Program-made: the position numbers and the translations under genes | Source of the DNA: Citrobacter gillenii | GTDB taxonomy: Bacteria > Pseudomonadota > Gammaproteobacteria > Enterobacterales > Enterobacteriaceae | DNA length: 64,000 bases | Assembly: GCF_013337685.1 (NCBI RefSeq) | Contig: NZ_SUQN01000005.1 | Location: forward strand, 186,001 to 250,000 | Direction: 5' to 3' | Notes under the pieces: generated by a model | Databases searched by the model: none | The model's input: the letters and a program-made list of their open reading frames with translations, nothing else | What the model was told of the DNA's origin: nothing | Shown: positions 30,133 to 37,087 of the stretch, in pieces | Layout of the letters: every line of letters begins with the position of its first letter | Position numbering within the stretch: the stretch's first letter is position 1

Positions 30133-31224
30133 ATGAATAGCTGGATTTCTATGTTTACTAACGCGGCAGAGATGTTCTTGTTTCTTGCTGTCGAGTTGTC
30201 TGCGCTTTTTTTTCTGATTAGTGCGGGTGTTAGCCTTATCAGGCAAAAAATTCCGGACCAAAAGATTCAAAGAATGTTAGGGGCGAGAAAGGGGAGAGGT
30301 TACATACTTGCATCGCTGTTAGGAGCTGTAACACCGTTTTGCAGCTGCTCTACAATTCCCATGTTACGCGGACTGTTATCAGCAAAAGCAGGCTTCGGTC
30401 CAACACTTACATTCTTGTTTGTTTCACCTCTGCTTAACCCGATAATCATTGGTCTGATGTGGGTTACTTTTGGTTGGAAAGTTACCCTGCTATACGCTGT
30501 TATAGCTGCAACAGTTTCCGTACTGGCAAGTATTTTGTTAGATGTGCTTGGTTTTGACCGACATATTGTCGAAACATCAAAACCGCTGGCTAGCTGTTGT
30601 GGTGTTAGCAGTGGAAAAACTCCTGAAACTAAACTACAGAGTGTTTCAGCTTGCTGTTCTGTATCAAATCAACAGGACATAGGGGCTAATAGTTGTTCTA
30701 AACCACAAGAAACGTTTAAGAGTTTCTCAGCATTTCGGGGCACAAATTGTGAATTGAGCTGCGAGACGGGCCAAACAAATAAACAATTCTTCCCGAAAAG
30801 TGTAGTAAGAGAGCCTGGTGCGATACGACTGGCATTTCAGGATGCCTGGACTCAATTTAAAGATGTATTACCTTATCTGATGTTAGGTATTGTTATAGGG
30901 TCGTTTATCTACGGTTTTATACCTGCAGAGTGGATTGCTGCTCATGCTGGGAATGATAATCCGTTTGCGATTCCACTAAGTGCAATTATTGGAATACCGT
31001 TGTATATACGTGCTGAGGCAGTAATTCCGTTGGCATCAGTCTTGATGGATAAAGGCATGGGAACGGGAGCAGTAATGGCTCTGATTATTGGTAGCGCAGG
31101 AGCTAGTCTGACGGAAGTAATACTGCTTAAATCAATGTTCAAAACACCCTTGATTGCTGCATTTCTGACCGTTATTTTGGGCATGGCGATTATTATGGGA
31201 TACCTGACACAGTTGTTATTTTGA
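30133..31224 (+). CDS. arsP: ArsP-type permease (trivalent organoarsenical efflux)
   Basis: This 363-aa permease of the ArsP/DUF318 family has about eight membrane helices in two blocks (9-160 and 240-360). The conserved motif TPFCSCSTIPMLRG is present in the first block. Between the blocks is a cytoplasmic loop rich in cysteines (SCCGVSSG, ACCSVSN, NSCSKP, CELSCE) that could bind metalloid. ArsP relatives export trivalent methylated or aromatic arsenicals; the substrate here is inferred. The base composition is AT-richer than arsRDABC, suggesting separate origin. Confidence 0.82.
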   Translation: MNSWISMFTNAAEMFLFLAVELSALFFLISAGVSLIRQKIPDQKIQRMLGARKGRGYILASLLGAVTPFCSCSTIPMLRGLLSAKAGFGPTLTFLFVSPLLNPIIIGLMWVTFGWKVTLLYAVIAATVSVLASILLDVLGFDRHIVETSKPLASCCGVSSGKTPETKLQSVSACCSVSNQQDIGANSCSKPQETFKSFSAFRGTNCELSCETGQTNKQFFPKSVVREPGAIRLAFQDAWTQFKDVLPYLMLGIVIGSFIYGFIPAEWIAAHAGNDNPFAIPLSAIIGIPLYIRAEAVIPLASVLMDKGMGTGAVMALIIGSAGASLTEVILLKSMFKTPLIAAFLTVILGMAIIMGYLTQLLF

Positions 31225-31380
31225 TTGGGTATGTTAGACAGAACCTGAAAAAGTTGCAGGGGGAGACGAGCATATGAAAGTTGCGCAATCAATCCCAATC
31301 AAAGCAGTTATCCAAATTTAAGGACGTTGATATCTCAATACTTACAATGGTGTCAAAACAACAAGTCCGCATTGGATTGA

Positions 31381-31403
31381 ACCCGCTTCGGCGGGTTTTT
31401 TTT
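31381..31403 (+). terminator. Terminator after the arsenic cargo
   Basis: CCCGC-TTCG-GCGGG is followed by eight T. It lies about 155 bp after arsP and isolates the cargo from the SOS-controlled phage genes that follow. The gap 31225-31380 contains only a 15-codon open frame at 31274, perhaps a relic. Confidence 0.88.
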
Positions 31404-31472
31404 GCATCTCATTTATAGGCTAAGGTTAACAATTTGTGCTCTTAAGTCATTGATCATTTCAATGTATCGGTG

Positions 31473-31492
31473 TACTGTACAAATATACAGTA
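31473..31492 (+). promoter_or_regulatory. LexA (SOS) box upstream of the dinI-like gene
   Basis: TACTGTACAAATATACAGTA agrees with the LexA consensus (TACTG-TATATATATA-CAGTA) at 17 or more of 20 positions, with both CTGT and ACAG half-sites intact. It lies 18 bp before the start codon of the dinI-like gene. Confidence 0.88.
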
Positions 31493-31510
31493 TATGCAGT
31501 GGAGGCTAAT

Positions 31511-31744
31511 ATGAAAGTTGAACTCACCATTGATCGTACTAAAGAACTTCCAAAGGGAGCAGTGCCGGCGCTGGAGAAAGAGTTACTTAAAAGGCTGGGT
31601 AATCAGTATGAGAACTGCAGCCTGAGCATACGTCGTACAGGCTCTGATGGCTTAAGTGTTCTTGGTGGTGACAAGGAAGATAAAAAGAAAATAGAGACTA
31701 TCCTCCAGGAAACCTGGGAAAGTGCTGACGACTGGTTTTATTAA
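31511..31744 (+). CDS. DinI-like SOS-response protein
   Basis: This 77-aa DinI/Tum-family protein has the family start MKVELTIDRTKELPKGA, the conserved SIRRTGSDGLSVLGG and the acidic C-terminal helix (ETILQETWESADDWFY). Host DinI modulates RecA filaments. Prophage copies often sit under a LexA box, as here. GGAGG lies 5 bp before the ATG at 31511. In Gifsy phages a dinI-like gene is co-transcribed with the antirepressor, which makes the next gene interesting. Confidence 0.88.
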   Translation: MKVELTIDRTKELPKGAVPALEKELLKRLGNQYENCSLSIRRTGSDGLSVLGGDKEDKKKIETILQETWESADDWFY

Positions 31745-31789
31745 TTATTTTGGGTGTTACTTTTATCCCGTTTGCATGGGGGAGTTTAA

Positions 31790-32035
31790 GTGAAAGAAAA
31801 ATTAGGATTGCCCAAAAAAGGCTACGCAGTCATCAGATGTCACGATGGAGTCATCGTTGCCAGGCTGCAATCATTTCCTGAGTGTGAGCGCGCCCTGATG
31901 TACCGACGCGATAGCATGGTGTCATTTTTGCCTCTTCAGGATAATGAAATTATTGGTACACCTACGTTGTTTACTCAGATGCTGGAAAGGGCTGGTTATC
32001 GCGTTACCCAAAAATCTGTTACACTCCCGTCATAG
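31790..32035 (+). CDS. Small SOS-operon protein, candidate antirepressor
   Basis: This 81-aa protein (GTG start preceded by GGGGGAG) lies 45 bp after the dinI-like gene with no terminator between, so it should share the LexA-controlled promoter. I recognise no domain; the sequence is a compact mix of strands and helices (GYAVIRCHDGVIVARLQSF). By position it corresponds to the antirepressor of Gifsy dinI-gfoA operons. The function is inferred only from context. Confidence 0.65.
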   Translation: MKEKLGLPKKGYAVIRCHDGVIVARLQSFPECERALMYRRDSMVSFLPLQDNEIIGTPTLFTQMLERAGYRVTQKSVTLPS

Positions 32036-32077
32036 GCCTGAACAACCTATACCTGCTGCGCCACAGGAGAAAAGCCC

Positions 32078-32167
32078 ATGGCGCAAGATCAATTCAAGCA
32101 ATCCCACATACTGACGTTAACTAACGCCAGCGATTTTCTTTTTGCCGCATCCAGAGGTGCGTTATGA
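32078..32167 (+). CDS. Very small open frame coupled to the next gene
   Basis: This is a 29-codon frame (MAQDQFKQSHILTLTNASDF...) with AGGAG 8 bp before the ATG. Its TGA overlaps the next gene's ATG (TTATGA). It may be a leader peptide or a small phage gene. Only RBS and overlap support it. Confidence 0.35.
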   Translation: MAQDQFKQSHILTLTNASDFLFAASRGAL

Positions 32168-32364
32168 AGAAAAGCTGGTTTCAACATACTCAACTCACCA
32201 CTGAGCAGGCTGATGAACTGGAAGCCCGCTATCGCGCAAAGCAGATTAAGACAGAGCGTAGTCTGGATAATGACTTCATTCACTGGACGATCAGCGCGTT
32301 CTTGCCAGAAGCATCTAAGCCTCCGCGTCAGGAGAGAACCTGGCAACAACGGATCTGGAGGTGA
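32164..32364 (+). CDS. Small conserved phage protein of the nin-like region
   Basis: This 66-aa protein (MKKSWFQHTQLTTEQADELE) begins after AGAGGTGCG and ends 2 bp before the rusA start. It is of the kind found just ahead of rusA in several lambdoid phages. Function unknown; C-terminal half basic and Trp-rich (RTWQQRIWR). Confidence 0.65.
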   Translation: MKKSWFQHTQLTTEQADELEARYRAKQIKTERSLDNDFIHWTISAFLPEASKPPRQERTWQQRIWR

Positions 32365-32366
32365 AT

Positions 32367-32726
32367 GTGAAAGTCTACGATATCACCCCAATGGGCAAGC
32401 CCAGAATGACGCGCGCTGACAAATGGAAAAAGCGTCCCGAGGTTCTGCGTTACCGGGCTTTCTGTGATGAAGTTCGTCTGCAGGGTGTTGAGCTGCCGGA
32501 AAGCGGTTCACACGTCACCTTCATTCTTCCGATGCCGGCGAGCTGGGGCAAAAAGAAACGGGCTGAGTTCAACGGTAAACCACACCAGACTAAACCTGAT
32601 TTCGACAATATGATGAAAGCCCTGATGGATGCTATTTACGAAGATGACGCTCACATCTGGGATTCACGTGTCACTAAATTATGGGGAGAGAAGGGACAAA
32701 TAATTATCGGGGAGATAGCAGAATGA
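32367..32726 (+). CDS. rusA: Holliday-junction resolvase RusA
   Basis: This 119-aa RusA-family endonuclease resolves Holliday junctions and branched replication intermediates. The acidic metal-binding residues are visible in KPDFDNMMKALMDAIYEDD and WDSRVTKLW, with the basic N-terminus TPMGKPRMTRADKW. The GTG at 32367 lies 6 bp after GGAG; the in-frame GTG at 32361 touches the RBS and is less likely. The stop overlaps the next start (ATGA). Confidence 0.9.
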   Translation: MKVYDITPMGKPRMTRADKWKKRPEVLRYRAFCDEVRLQGVELPESGSHVTFILPMPASWGKKKRAEFNGKPHQTKPDFDNMMKALMDAIYEDDAHIWDSRVTKLWGEKGQIIIGEIAE

Positions 32727-33763
32727 GGGCGCTGCTTAAACCCGTGGTTGCACGTGAGCTTGGAATTGTGCTGCTCAAGCCGGGCAGCGAGCTGATGTCA
32801 TTATTCAGTTGTGAACGTGTGTTGGTGGAAAGTCAGCCTGCAAGCATGGAAAGGTTGCCTGCAGGCCCTGTTCCTGACGTTCGCCAGCCGCTGGCCAGTG
32901 ACGAATCCCTGTGGCCGTTCTTCCAGGATGAAAAAGTTATAAAGGCTGCTGGTGGTTTTAGTGGTCTTGATTACTGGCTTCTGCGTTATGGCGGTAGCTG
33001 CTGCCAGTGGCCACACAGCAATTACCATTATCACGAGTTAACCACTCTGCGTCATGAACCCGGATCGGTTCTCCTGTGTGGACATTGTGATAACCATCTG
33101 CGTGACCACTACAGCGAACAACTTGCAGAGCTGGCGAGACGTAATGTTATTAACTGGATTATTAACAGCATCATGGTGGCGCTAAATATGGATTCTTCCA
33201 GAGAGTTGTCGCTGGCTGAGCTTTGCTGGTGGGCGGTTCGAATGGGAGTTACCGACGCAATTCCCGAATCAGCAGCCAGTCGGTCGCTACGTATTCCTTC
33301 GAAAGAGCATCATTCAGTCATGCGTGAATGCGATATCGAACCGGGTGTAACCGCCACCAGCATCATTACAGCCAGAGCCAACGCAGTAACCGTGAACATG
33401 CCACCAGCGCAAGTTCCAGCGATTAAACCCGTAGTCGGTGTCCTGGTAGATCCCGAGTCCCCGCAAACCTATATGAAACGTCCGAAGAGGATCCGTTGGG
33501 CGAACCCCAGATATCTTGCATGGATTAAAACACAGCCCTGCGAATGCTGCGGCAAACCATCAGATGACCCACACCATTTAATCGGCTGGGGGCAGGGAGG
33601 GATGGCAACGAAGGCGCATGATATTTTCGCGATCCCCTTGTGTCGTCAGTGCCATACAGAACTACATAACGACCCGGTGAAGTTTGAGCGAAAGCATGTG
33701 CCTCAGCCGGTAATGATTATCAGAGTGCTGGACCGGGCTTATGGGCTCGGCGTTCTGGCGTAA
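32723..33763 (+). CDS. DUF968 family protein with HNH-like zinc domain
   Basis: This 346-aa lambdoid protein of the DUF968 (YbcN-like) type follows rusA. Two Cys/His clusters are visible: a middle one (GSCCQWPHSNYHYHE...LLCGHC) and a C-terminal HNH-like motif (CECCGKPSDDPHHLIGW...PLCRQCHTELHND). This suggests structure-specific DNA binding or cleavage. The start ATG at 32723 overlaps the rusA stop. Confidence 0.85.
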   Translation: MRALLKPVVARELGIVLLKPGSELMSLFSCERVLVESQPASMERLPAGPVPDVRQPLASDESLWPFFQDEKVIKAAGGFSGLDYWLLRYGGSCCQWPHSNYHYHELTTLRHEPGSVLLCGHCDNHLRDHYSEQLAELARRNVINWIINSIMVALNMDSSRELSLAELCWWAVRMGVTDAIPESAASRSLRIPSKEHHSVMRECDIEPGVTATSIITARANAVTVNMPPAQVPAIKPVVGVLVDPESPQTYMKRPKRIRWANPRYLAWIKTQPCECCGKPSDDPHHLIGWGQGGMATKAHDIFAIPLCRQCHTELHNDPVKFERKHVPQPVMIIRVLDRAYGLGVLA

Positions 33764-33776
33764 GGAGAAGAACAGG

Positions 33777-34376
33777 ATGACACCACGTCAACGCCGCAAT
33801 CATCTGGAAGCGCTGGGTAAAGCGGCTTCTGCTCCACGCAAAAGCTGGCTGGGTAAATGTATTCTCCTTACAGGGATCCAGTCCGGATGGATTAAATCCC
33901 TGCTCACTATATGGGGCGAGGGTGTGGGAGGAAAAACTGCACCCCGTTTGCTGCGAAGTCATGCATGCTGGAATGTTATTAAAGGACGGATTTGGTCAGA
34001 TAAGGCGTTAGAGCGATTCACTGTTGCGTTAAATCAGGCGAGAGAAGAGGGATTCCGTGGACAGCAGGCAATGAACAGGGCACATAGCATTCTCTGGCCG
34101 CAGTCATCCGCTAGTGTGATTGATGAAGCCCTGCATAATGATGATGTCGATTTTGTTGAGCAATGCGTACTGCAGGCGCTGGATATTAATGATCCGGTTT
34201 ATGTGGTCGGTCTTCAGTATTACACCACCCGAAAAAAAATCTCAGACATAACCCGGGAGTTGCAGGCGATTGCGCCATGGTTAACTGATGGGGAGGCGAG
34301 AAAGCGCGTGCGCTGGTGCCTGGAAATATTCAGAGCAAAGGTCTTTTTGGAAGCACGCAAACTGTTATCTGAATAG
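33777..34376 (+). CDS. DUF1133 family protein in the Q (late antiterminator) position
   Basis: This 199-aa protein (MTPRQRRNHLEALGKAASAP) is of the DUF1133 family, found in lambdoid phages between the rusA/DUF968 genes and the lysis cassette. It occupies the place of antiterminator Q and is followed by a promoter-like site and a terminator, as lambda Q is by pR' and tR'. The antitermination role is an inference. Start chosen after ACAGG; an in-frame start at 33741 lies inside the previous gene. Confidence 0.78.
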   Translation: MTPRQRRNHLEALGKAASAPRKSWLGKCILLTGIQSGWIKSLLTIWGEGVGGKTAPRLLRSHACWNVIKGRIWSDKALERFTVALNQAREEGFRGQQAMNRAHSILWPQSSASVIDEALHNDDVDFVEQCVLQALDINDPVYVVGLQYYTTRKKISDITRELQAIAPWLTDGEARKRVRWCLEIFRAKVFLEARKLLSE

Positions 34377-34426
34377 ACTCACTGAAATCATTTTTTAGCT
34401 ATTGATGCTATTTTTTGATAATGGTG

Positions 34427-34454
34427 TTGAAAACGGGCCAGAAAATCAGATAAT
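34427..34454 (+). promoter_or_regulatory. Candidate late promoter (pR'-like)
   Basis: TTGAAA (34427-34432), a 16-bp spacer and GATAAT (34449-34454) lie 50 bp after the DUF1133 gene. A terminator about 70 bp downstream would give a short leader RNA, matching the pR'-tR' layout on which Q-type antiterminators act. Confidence 0.45.
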
Positions 34455-34522
34455 TTATTCATGCTTGGCAGAGCTGCGCCACTATGGCAGCGACAAAAAG
34501 CGAACAATTTGAACATAACGAG

Positions 34523-34545
34523 AACCCCGCCACAGCGGGGTTTTT
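34523..34545 (+). terminator. Terminator after DUF1133 gene (tR'-like)
   Basis: AACCCCGC-CACA-GCGGGGTT is followed by TTT. It lies downstream of the candidate late promoter and ahead of the lysis region. Between 34377 and 34693 I see no gene, only this promoter/terminator pair and a long hairpin. Confidence 0.85.
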
Positions 34546-34552
34546 GGTTTCC

Positions 34553-34610
34553 GGCGATACGACAGGGGTATTCGCGAGGTGCATAGCACCAGTACCCCTG
34601 TCATATCGCC
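34553..34610. repeat. Long 58-nt inverted repeat downstream of the late leader
   Basis: The outer arms GGCGATA-GACAGGGGTA and TACCCCTGTC-TATCGCC pair over 17 bp with one mismatch. The inner arms GGTGC and GCACC pair around ATA. No T-run follows on either strand, so it is not an ordinary terminator. It lies between the late terminator and the convergent flxA-like gene. Confidence 0.6.
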
Positions 34611-34693
34611 GATCTGAAATCGTTAACTCGAAAACAAGTTCTCACAATCCTTTTTCGTTTCTAACTCAGAGGAAAAATGATAGGGGGTCACTG

Positions 34694-35068
34694 CTAAACG
34701 TAGACATCAATATTTTTAGTATTATTCCCTGCAACGTTCGAACTTGATTTGTCACTTACCGTAGGTAATGCACCCGACGCCATTTGGTTTTTTTCTGCTT
34801 CTTGTTTTTGTAATTGAGCAATTTTTGCGTACATAGACTCGATTTGCCTTTGAATCATCTCCATCTGCTGTTTAAGCAGTTTTGCCTCATCTTCGGAGGT
34901 TACTTCATTTATTTTTGAACCCATGGCGCTGAGTTCTTTTGTCAACTCACCAATTTGTTTTTTCAGGTTTTGAATTTGTTGTGAAACAGAGTTGCCAGTA
35001 CTTGAAGGTGCTTGTTTTACTGTGCTTTGCAGTATGTCCTGACCCAAAGTGCTAACTGTCATGCTCAT
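34694..35068 (-). CDS. FlxA-like coiled-coil protein
   Basis: This 124-aa protein resembles FlxA of the Qin prophage. A Ser/Thr-rich N-terminus (MSMTVSTLGQDILQS) is followed by a long heptad coiled coil (QIQNLKKQIGELTKEL to AKIAQLQKQEAEK). GGAGG lies 7 bp before the ATG at 35068. In E. coli flxA belongs to the flagellar class-3 regulon. Here too a sigma-28 promoter lies just upstream, so it is read opposite to the phage late genes, as a lysogen-expressed gene. Confidence 0.82.
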   Translation of the reverse strand: MSMTVSTLGQDILQSTVKQAPSSTGNSVSQQIQNLKKQIGELTKELSAMGSKINEVTSEDEAKLLKQQMEMIQRQIESMYAKIAQLQKQEAEKNQMASGALPTVSDKSSSNVAGNNTKNIDVYV

Positions 35069-35100
35069 GGTGGTTCCTCCGGCCTTACATTTATTACCCA

Positions 35101-35127
35101 TTATCGTCATCTTTCGAAATTACTTTA
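35101..35127 (-). promoter_or_regulatory. Sigma-28 (FliA) promoter of the flxA-like gene
   Basis: On the minus strand TAAA (35127-35124), exactly 15 nt, then GACGATAA (35108-35101) is seen. The FliA consensus is TAAA-N15-GCCGATAA, so there is one mismatch. It lies 33 bp before the start codon. Confidence 0.8.
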
Positions 35128-35211
35128 TAGCAAAGATTAAGTTGTGGCTTCCTGCACCACAGCATTATTTGTACTGCTCTATACTATCTGCTGAGTATCG
35201 CGGAGGAGCTT

Positions 35212-35400
35212 ATGAAAGAAGGGTATTACTGGATTCAGCATGTCGGTGTTGTACAGGTAGCGTACTACACGAATGACACTGTTGATGACTTGGAAACGGG
35301 GAAAATAATCACAGGTGTTTGGCATCTGACCAGAGGCGATGACATTTGCCATAACGGTGAAGCAGAGGTGTTAGAAGGTCCTCTCTCTCCACCATTGTAA
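35212..35400 (+). CDS. Small conserved lambdoid protein
   Basis: This 62-aa protein (MKEGYYWIQHVGVVQVAYYT) has a RBS GGAGG 5 bp before its ATG. It is a small protein often found ahead of the lysis cassette in lambdoid prophages. No function is known; a Trp/Tyr-rich beta fold is likely. A terminator follows 19 bp after the stop. Confidence 0.7.
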   Translation: MKEGYYWIQHVGVVQVAYYTNDTVDDLETGKIITGVWHLTRGDDICHNGEAEVLEGPLSPPL

Positions 35401-35419
35401 ACAACCGTACTTACTTCGA

Positions 35420-35446
35420 GGCTGCCGCATGGCGGCCTTTTTTTTA
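35420..35446 (+). terminator. Terminator upstream of the broken holin gene
   Basis: GGCTGCC-GCAT-GGCGGCC is followed by nine T. A near-copy (GGCTGCC-AACT-GGCGGCC) lies at 36155-36178, so similar terminators flank the interrupted holin segment. Confidence 0.88.
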
Positions 35447-35492
35447 TTCCCCTCATTCCTGAGAGGACTCACAGCAATTTAGAGGGGGCTAA

Positions 35493-35642
35493 ATGCCCGA
35501 TCCGATTTCCGGTACTGGGCTGGCTGGTGGTGTCCTGACGGGGGCCAGTGTCTATGAACTGTTAACCGGAACCGATTACGGTGTGGTGTTTGGCGCATTT
35601 ATCCGGGTAGCCCGTTCACGGGTCATAAGTAACGAAGTGTGA
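35493..35642 (+). pseudogene. Truncated holin gene (5' fragment)
   Basis: The 49-codon frame MPDPISGTGLAGGVLTGASV...DYGVVFGAF matches the start of a multi-helix phage holin, then diverges into IRVARSRVISNEV and stops. The remaining membrane helices are missing. A reverse-strand gene with its own terminator follows, so the locus looks like a deletion or replacement. A complete holin exists at 36289. Confidence 0.65.
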
Positions 35643-35707
35643 TGTATATGTAAGATCGTATGCGCCTGTTAGGACGCAACTGGAAACAGAGCCTTATAGG
35701 CGTATCA

Positions 35708-35732
35708 GAAAAACCTCCGGCTATGCCGGAGG
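35708..35732 (-). terminator. Terminator of the reverse-strand gene 35737-36030
   Basis: On the minus strand CCTCCGGC-ATA-GCCGGAGG is followed by TTTTT. It lies directly after the stop codon of the minus-strand gene. Confidence 0.88.
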
Positions 35733-35736
35733 ATAT

Positions 35737-36030
35737 TTAAATAATTTCACCAGTCTTATAACCAAATTTCTCAAGTTTTAGCCTGGCTTCTTCTGCAATC
35801 TGCCATGATGAATTAACGGCTACCCAGATATTAGAATGTGTTTCGGGCTGATTCAGTGTTAAAGAATCTATGAAAACTTGAATCGGGTTTATAAACCCCT
35901 CTCTTTTTGTGCTCTCCAAAACAGAGTTAAGACTGTTGCTGATACTTTTACAGGCTTCTGTTAGTGCTGCAATATCCGCATCAAAACTGGATAAGTACAC
36001 TCTGAATCGTTCATTTTTCCCATTATTCAC
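35737..36030 (-). CDS. Reverse-strand cargo (moron) protein of unknown function
   Basis: This 97-aa helical protein (MNNGKNERFRVYLSSFDADI) is encoded against the late genes within the lysis region. It has its own terminator and lies between two similar forward terminators. This is the classic layout of an independently expressed prophage moron. I recognise no domain. AT-richer than its surroundings. Confidence 0.65.
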   Translation of the reverse strand: MNNGKNERFRVYLSSFDADIAALTEACKSISNSLNSVLESTKREGFINPIQVFIDSLTLNQPETHSNIWVAVNSSWQIAEEARLKLEKFGYKTGEII

Positions 36031-36154
36031 GATCTATCCTTTTTCATTGGTTGCTAGAACCAAGTAGTAGATCAGGAATTGAATTGGAGAGCAAGCTACT
36101 GTAATTGGCTAGTCTAACCTTGCTCGATGGAAAAATTATCAAACATCATTTTTA

Positions 36155-36178
36155 GGCTGCCAACTGGCGGCCTTTTTC
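36155..36178 (+). terminator. Terminator upstream of the lysis cassette
   Basis: GGCTGCC-AACT-GGCGGCC is followed by TTTTT. It precedes the holin gene by about 110 bp; late transcription must read through it. Confidence 0.85.
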
Positions 36179-36288
36179 ATTTCAGGCTCACGGGAATCAT
36201 CCGCTACGTGCTTTGTTGATAAATCCAGCCCGTGAAGCCTGACCCTTTAATCACACACAGCGCCATCCGAAGAATCGGAGGTGAGGCT

Positions 36289-36567
36289 ATGACCAGAATG
36301 AGCACCATTTACAGCAGACTTTCATATGGAACAGGAACCACGCTGACCGGCTGCGGTGTATCAGCGAAGGCATATGCCGAAACAGCTAAAACAGCAAAAG
36401 AGGTGTCCTGGATGTTGGCCGACAGAATTGCAGGGTTAAGCCTGAGCGACTGGGCAATTATTGTCGGTATCGCATGCACTGTTATTACGTGTGCAGTGAA
36501 CTGGTATTACAGGAAAAAGGAAAGGGAGGACCGGCTTAATGGTAATGTCACCAAAGCTGAAGAATAA
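36289..36567 (+). CDS. Holin (class II/pinholin type)
   Basis: This 92-aa inner-membrane protein times lysis by forming lesions or depolarising the membrane. It has an amphipathic N-terminal part, one clear membrane helix (WAIIVGIACTVITCAVNWYY) and a charged tail ([11 protein letters not shown]). GGAGG lies 8 bp before the ATG at 36289. It overlaps the endolysin gene by 29 bp. The pairing with a SAR endolysin fits a pinholin-like mechanism. Confidence 0.82.
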   Translation: MTRMSTIYSRLSYGTGTTLTGCGVSAKAYAETAKTAKEVSWMLADRIAGLSLSDWAIIVGIACTVITCAVNWYYRKKEREDRLNGNVTKAEE

Positions 36568-37087
36568 ACTGAGCGCAGCGGTCGTTGGTTTGATTCTTGC
36601 CGGGGCTTCCGCGCCCGTGATTCTCGATCAGTTTCTGGATGAGAAAGAGGGTAACAGCACAACAGCGTACAAGGACGGCTCTGGTATATGGACCATTTGC
36701 CGTGGCGCCACGATGGTTGATGGTAAGCCGGTAGTTCAGGGCATGAAGCTGTCAGCAGAGAAATGTGCCCAGGTAAACGCCATTGAACGCGATAAAGCGC
36801 TGGCGTGGGTTGGGCGAAATATCAAGGTACCACTGACCGAACCACAGAAAGCCGGGATCGCATCTTTTTGTCCGTATAACATCGGTCCCGGAAAATGCTT
36901 CCCGTCTACGTTCTATAAGCGCATCAATGCTGGCGACCGTAAAGGAGCCTGTGAAGCGATCCGCTGGTGGATTAAAGACGGTGGCCGCGATTGTCGTCTG
37001 ACCAAAGGCCAGAAAAATGGCTGCTATGGGCAGGTAGAAAGGCGAGACCAGGAAAGCGCGCTGACGTGCTGGGGGATAGGCCTGTGA
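36539..37087 (+). CDS. SAR endolysin (GH24 lysozyme, R)
   Basis: This 182-aa muramidase degrades peptidoglycan. An N-terminal signal-anchor-release helix ([18 protein letters not shown]) exports it via Sec without a holin pore. The catalytic triad of the T4/P21 type is seen in LDEKEGN (Glu), YKDGSG (Asp) and WTICRGAT (Thr/Cys region). Start ATG at 36539, with an in-frame ATG two codons later as alternative. Overlaps holin upstream and Rz downstream. Confidence 0.9.
   Translation: MVMSPKLKNKLSAAVVGLILAGASAPVILDQFLDEKEGNSTTAYKDGSGIWTICRGATMVDGKPVVQGMKLSAEKCAQVNAIERDKALAWVGRNIKVPLTEPQKAGIASFCPYNIGPGKCFPSTFYKRINAGDRKGACEAIRWWIKDGGRDCRLTKGQKNGCYGQVERRDQESALTCWGIGL

Noticed and set aside
25239..31380. 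Search for IS ends or target-site duplications flanking the arsenic cargo
   Set aside because: Only a weak similarity (GAAAAG..GCAGGG at both sides) was seen, not enough to call a transposon border.
34484..34747. 87-codon forward open frame
   Set aside because: It runs through a terminator and a 58-nt inverted repeat, has no RBS and shows no protein-like conservation.
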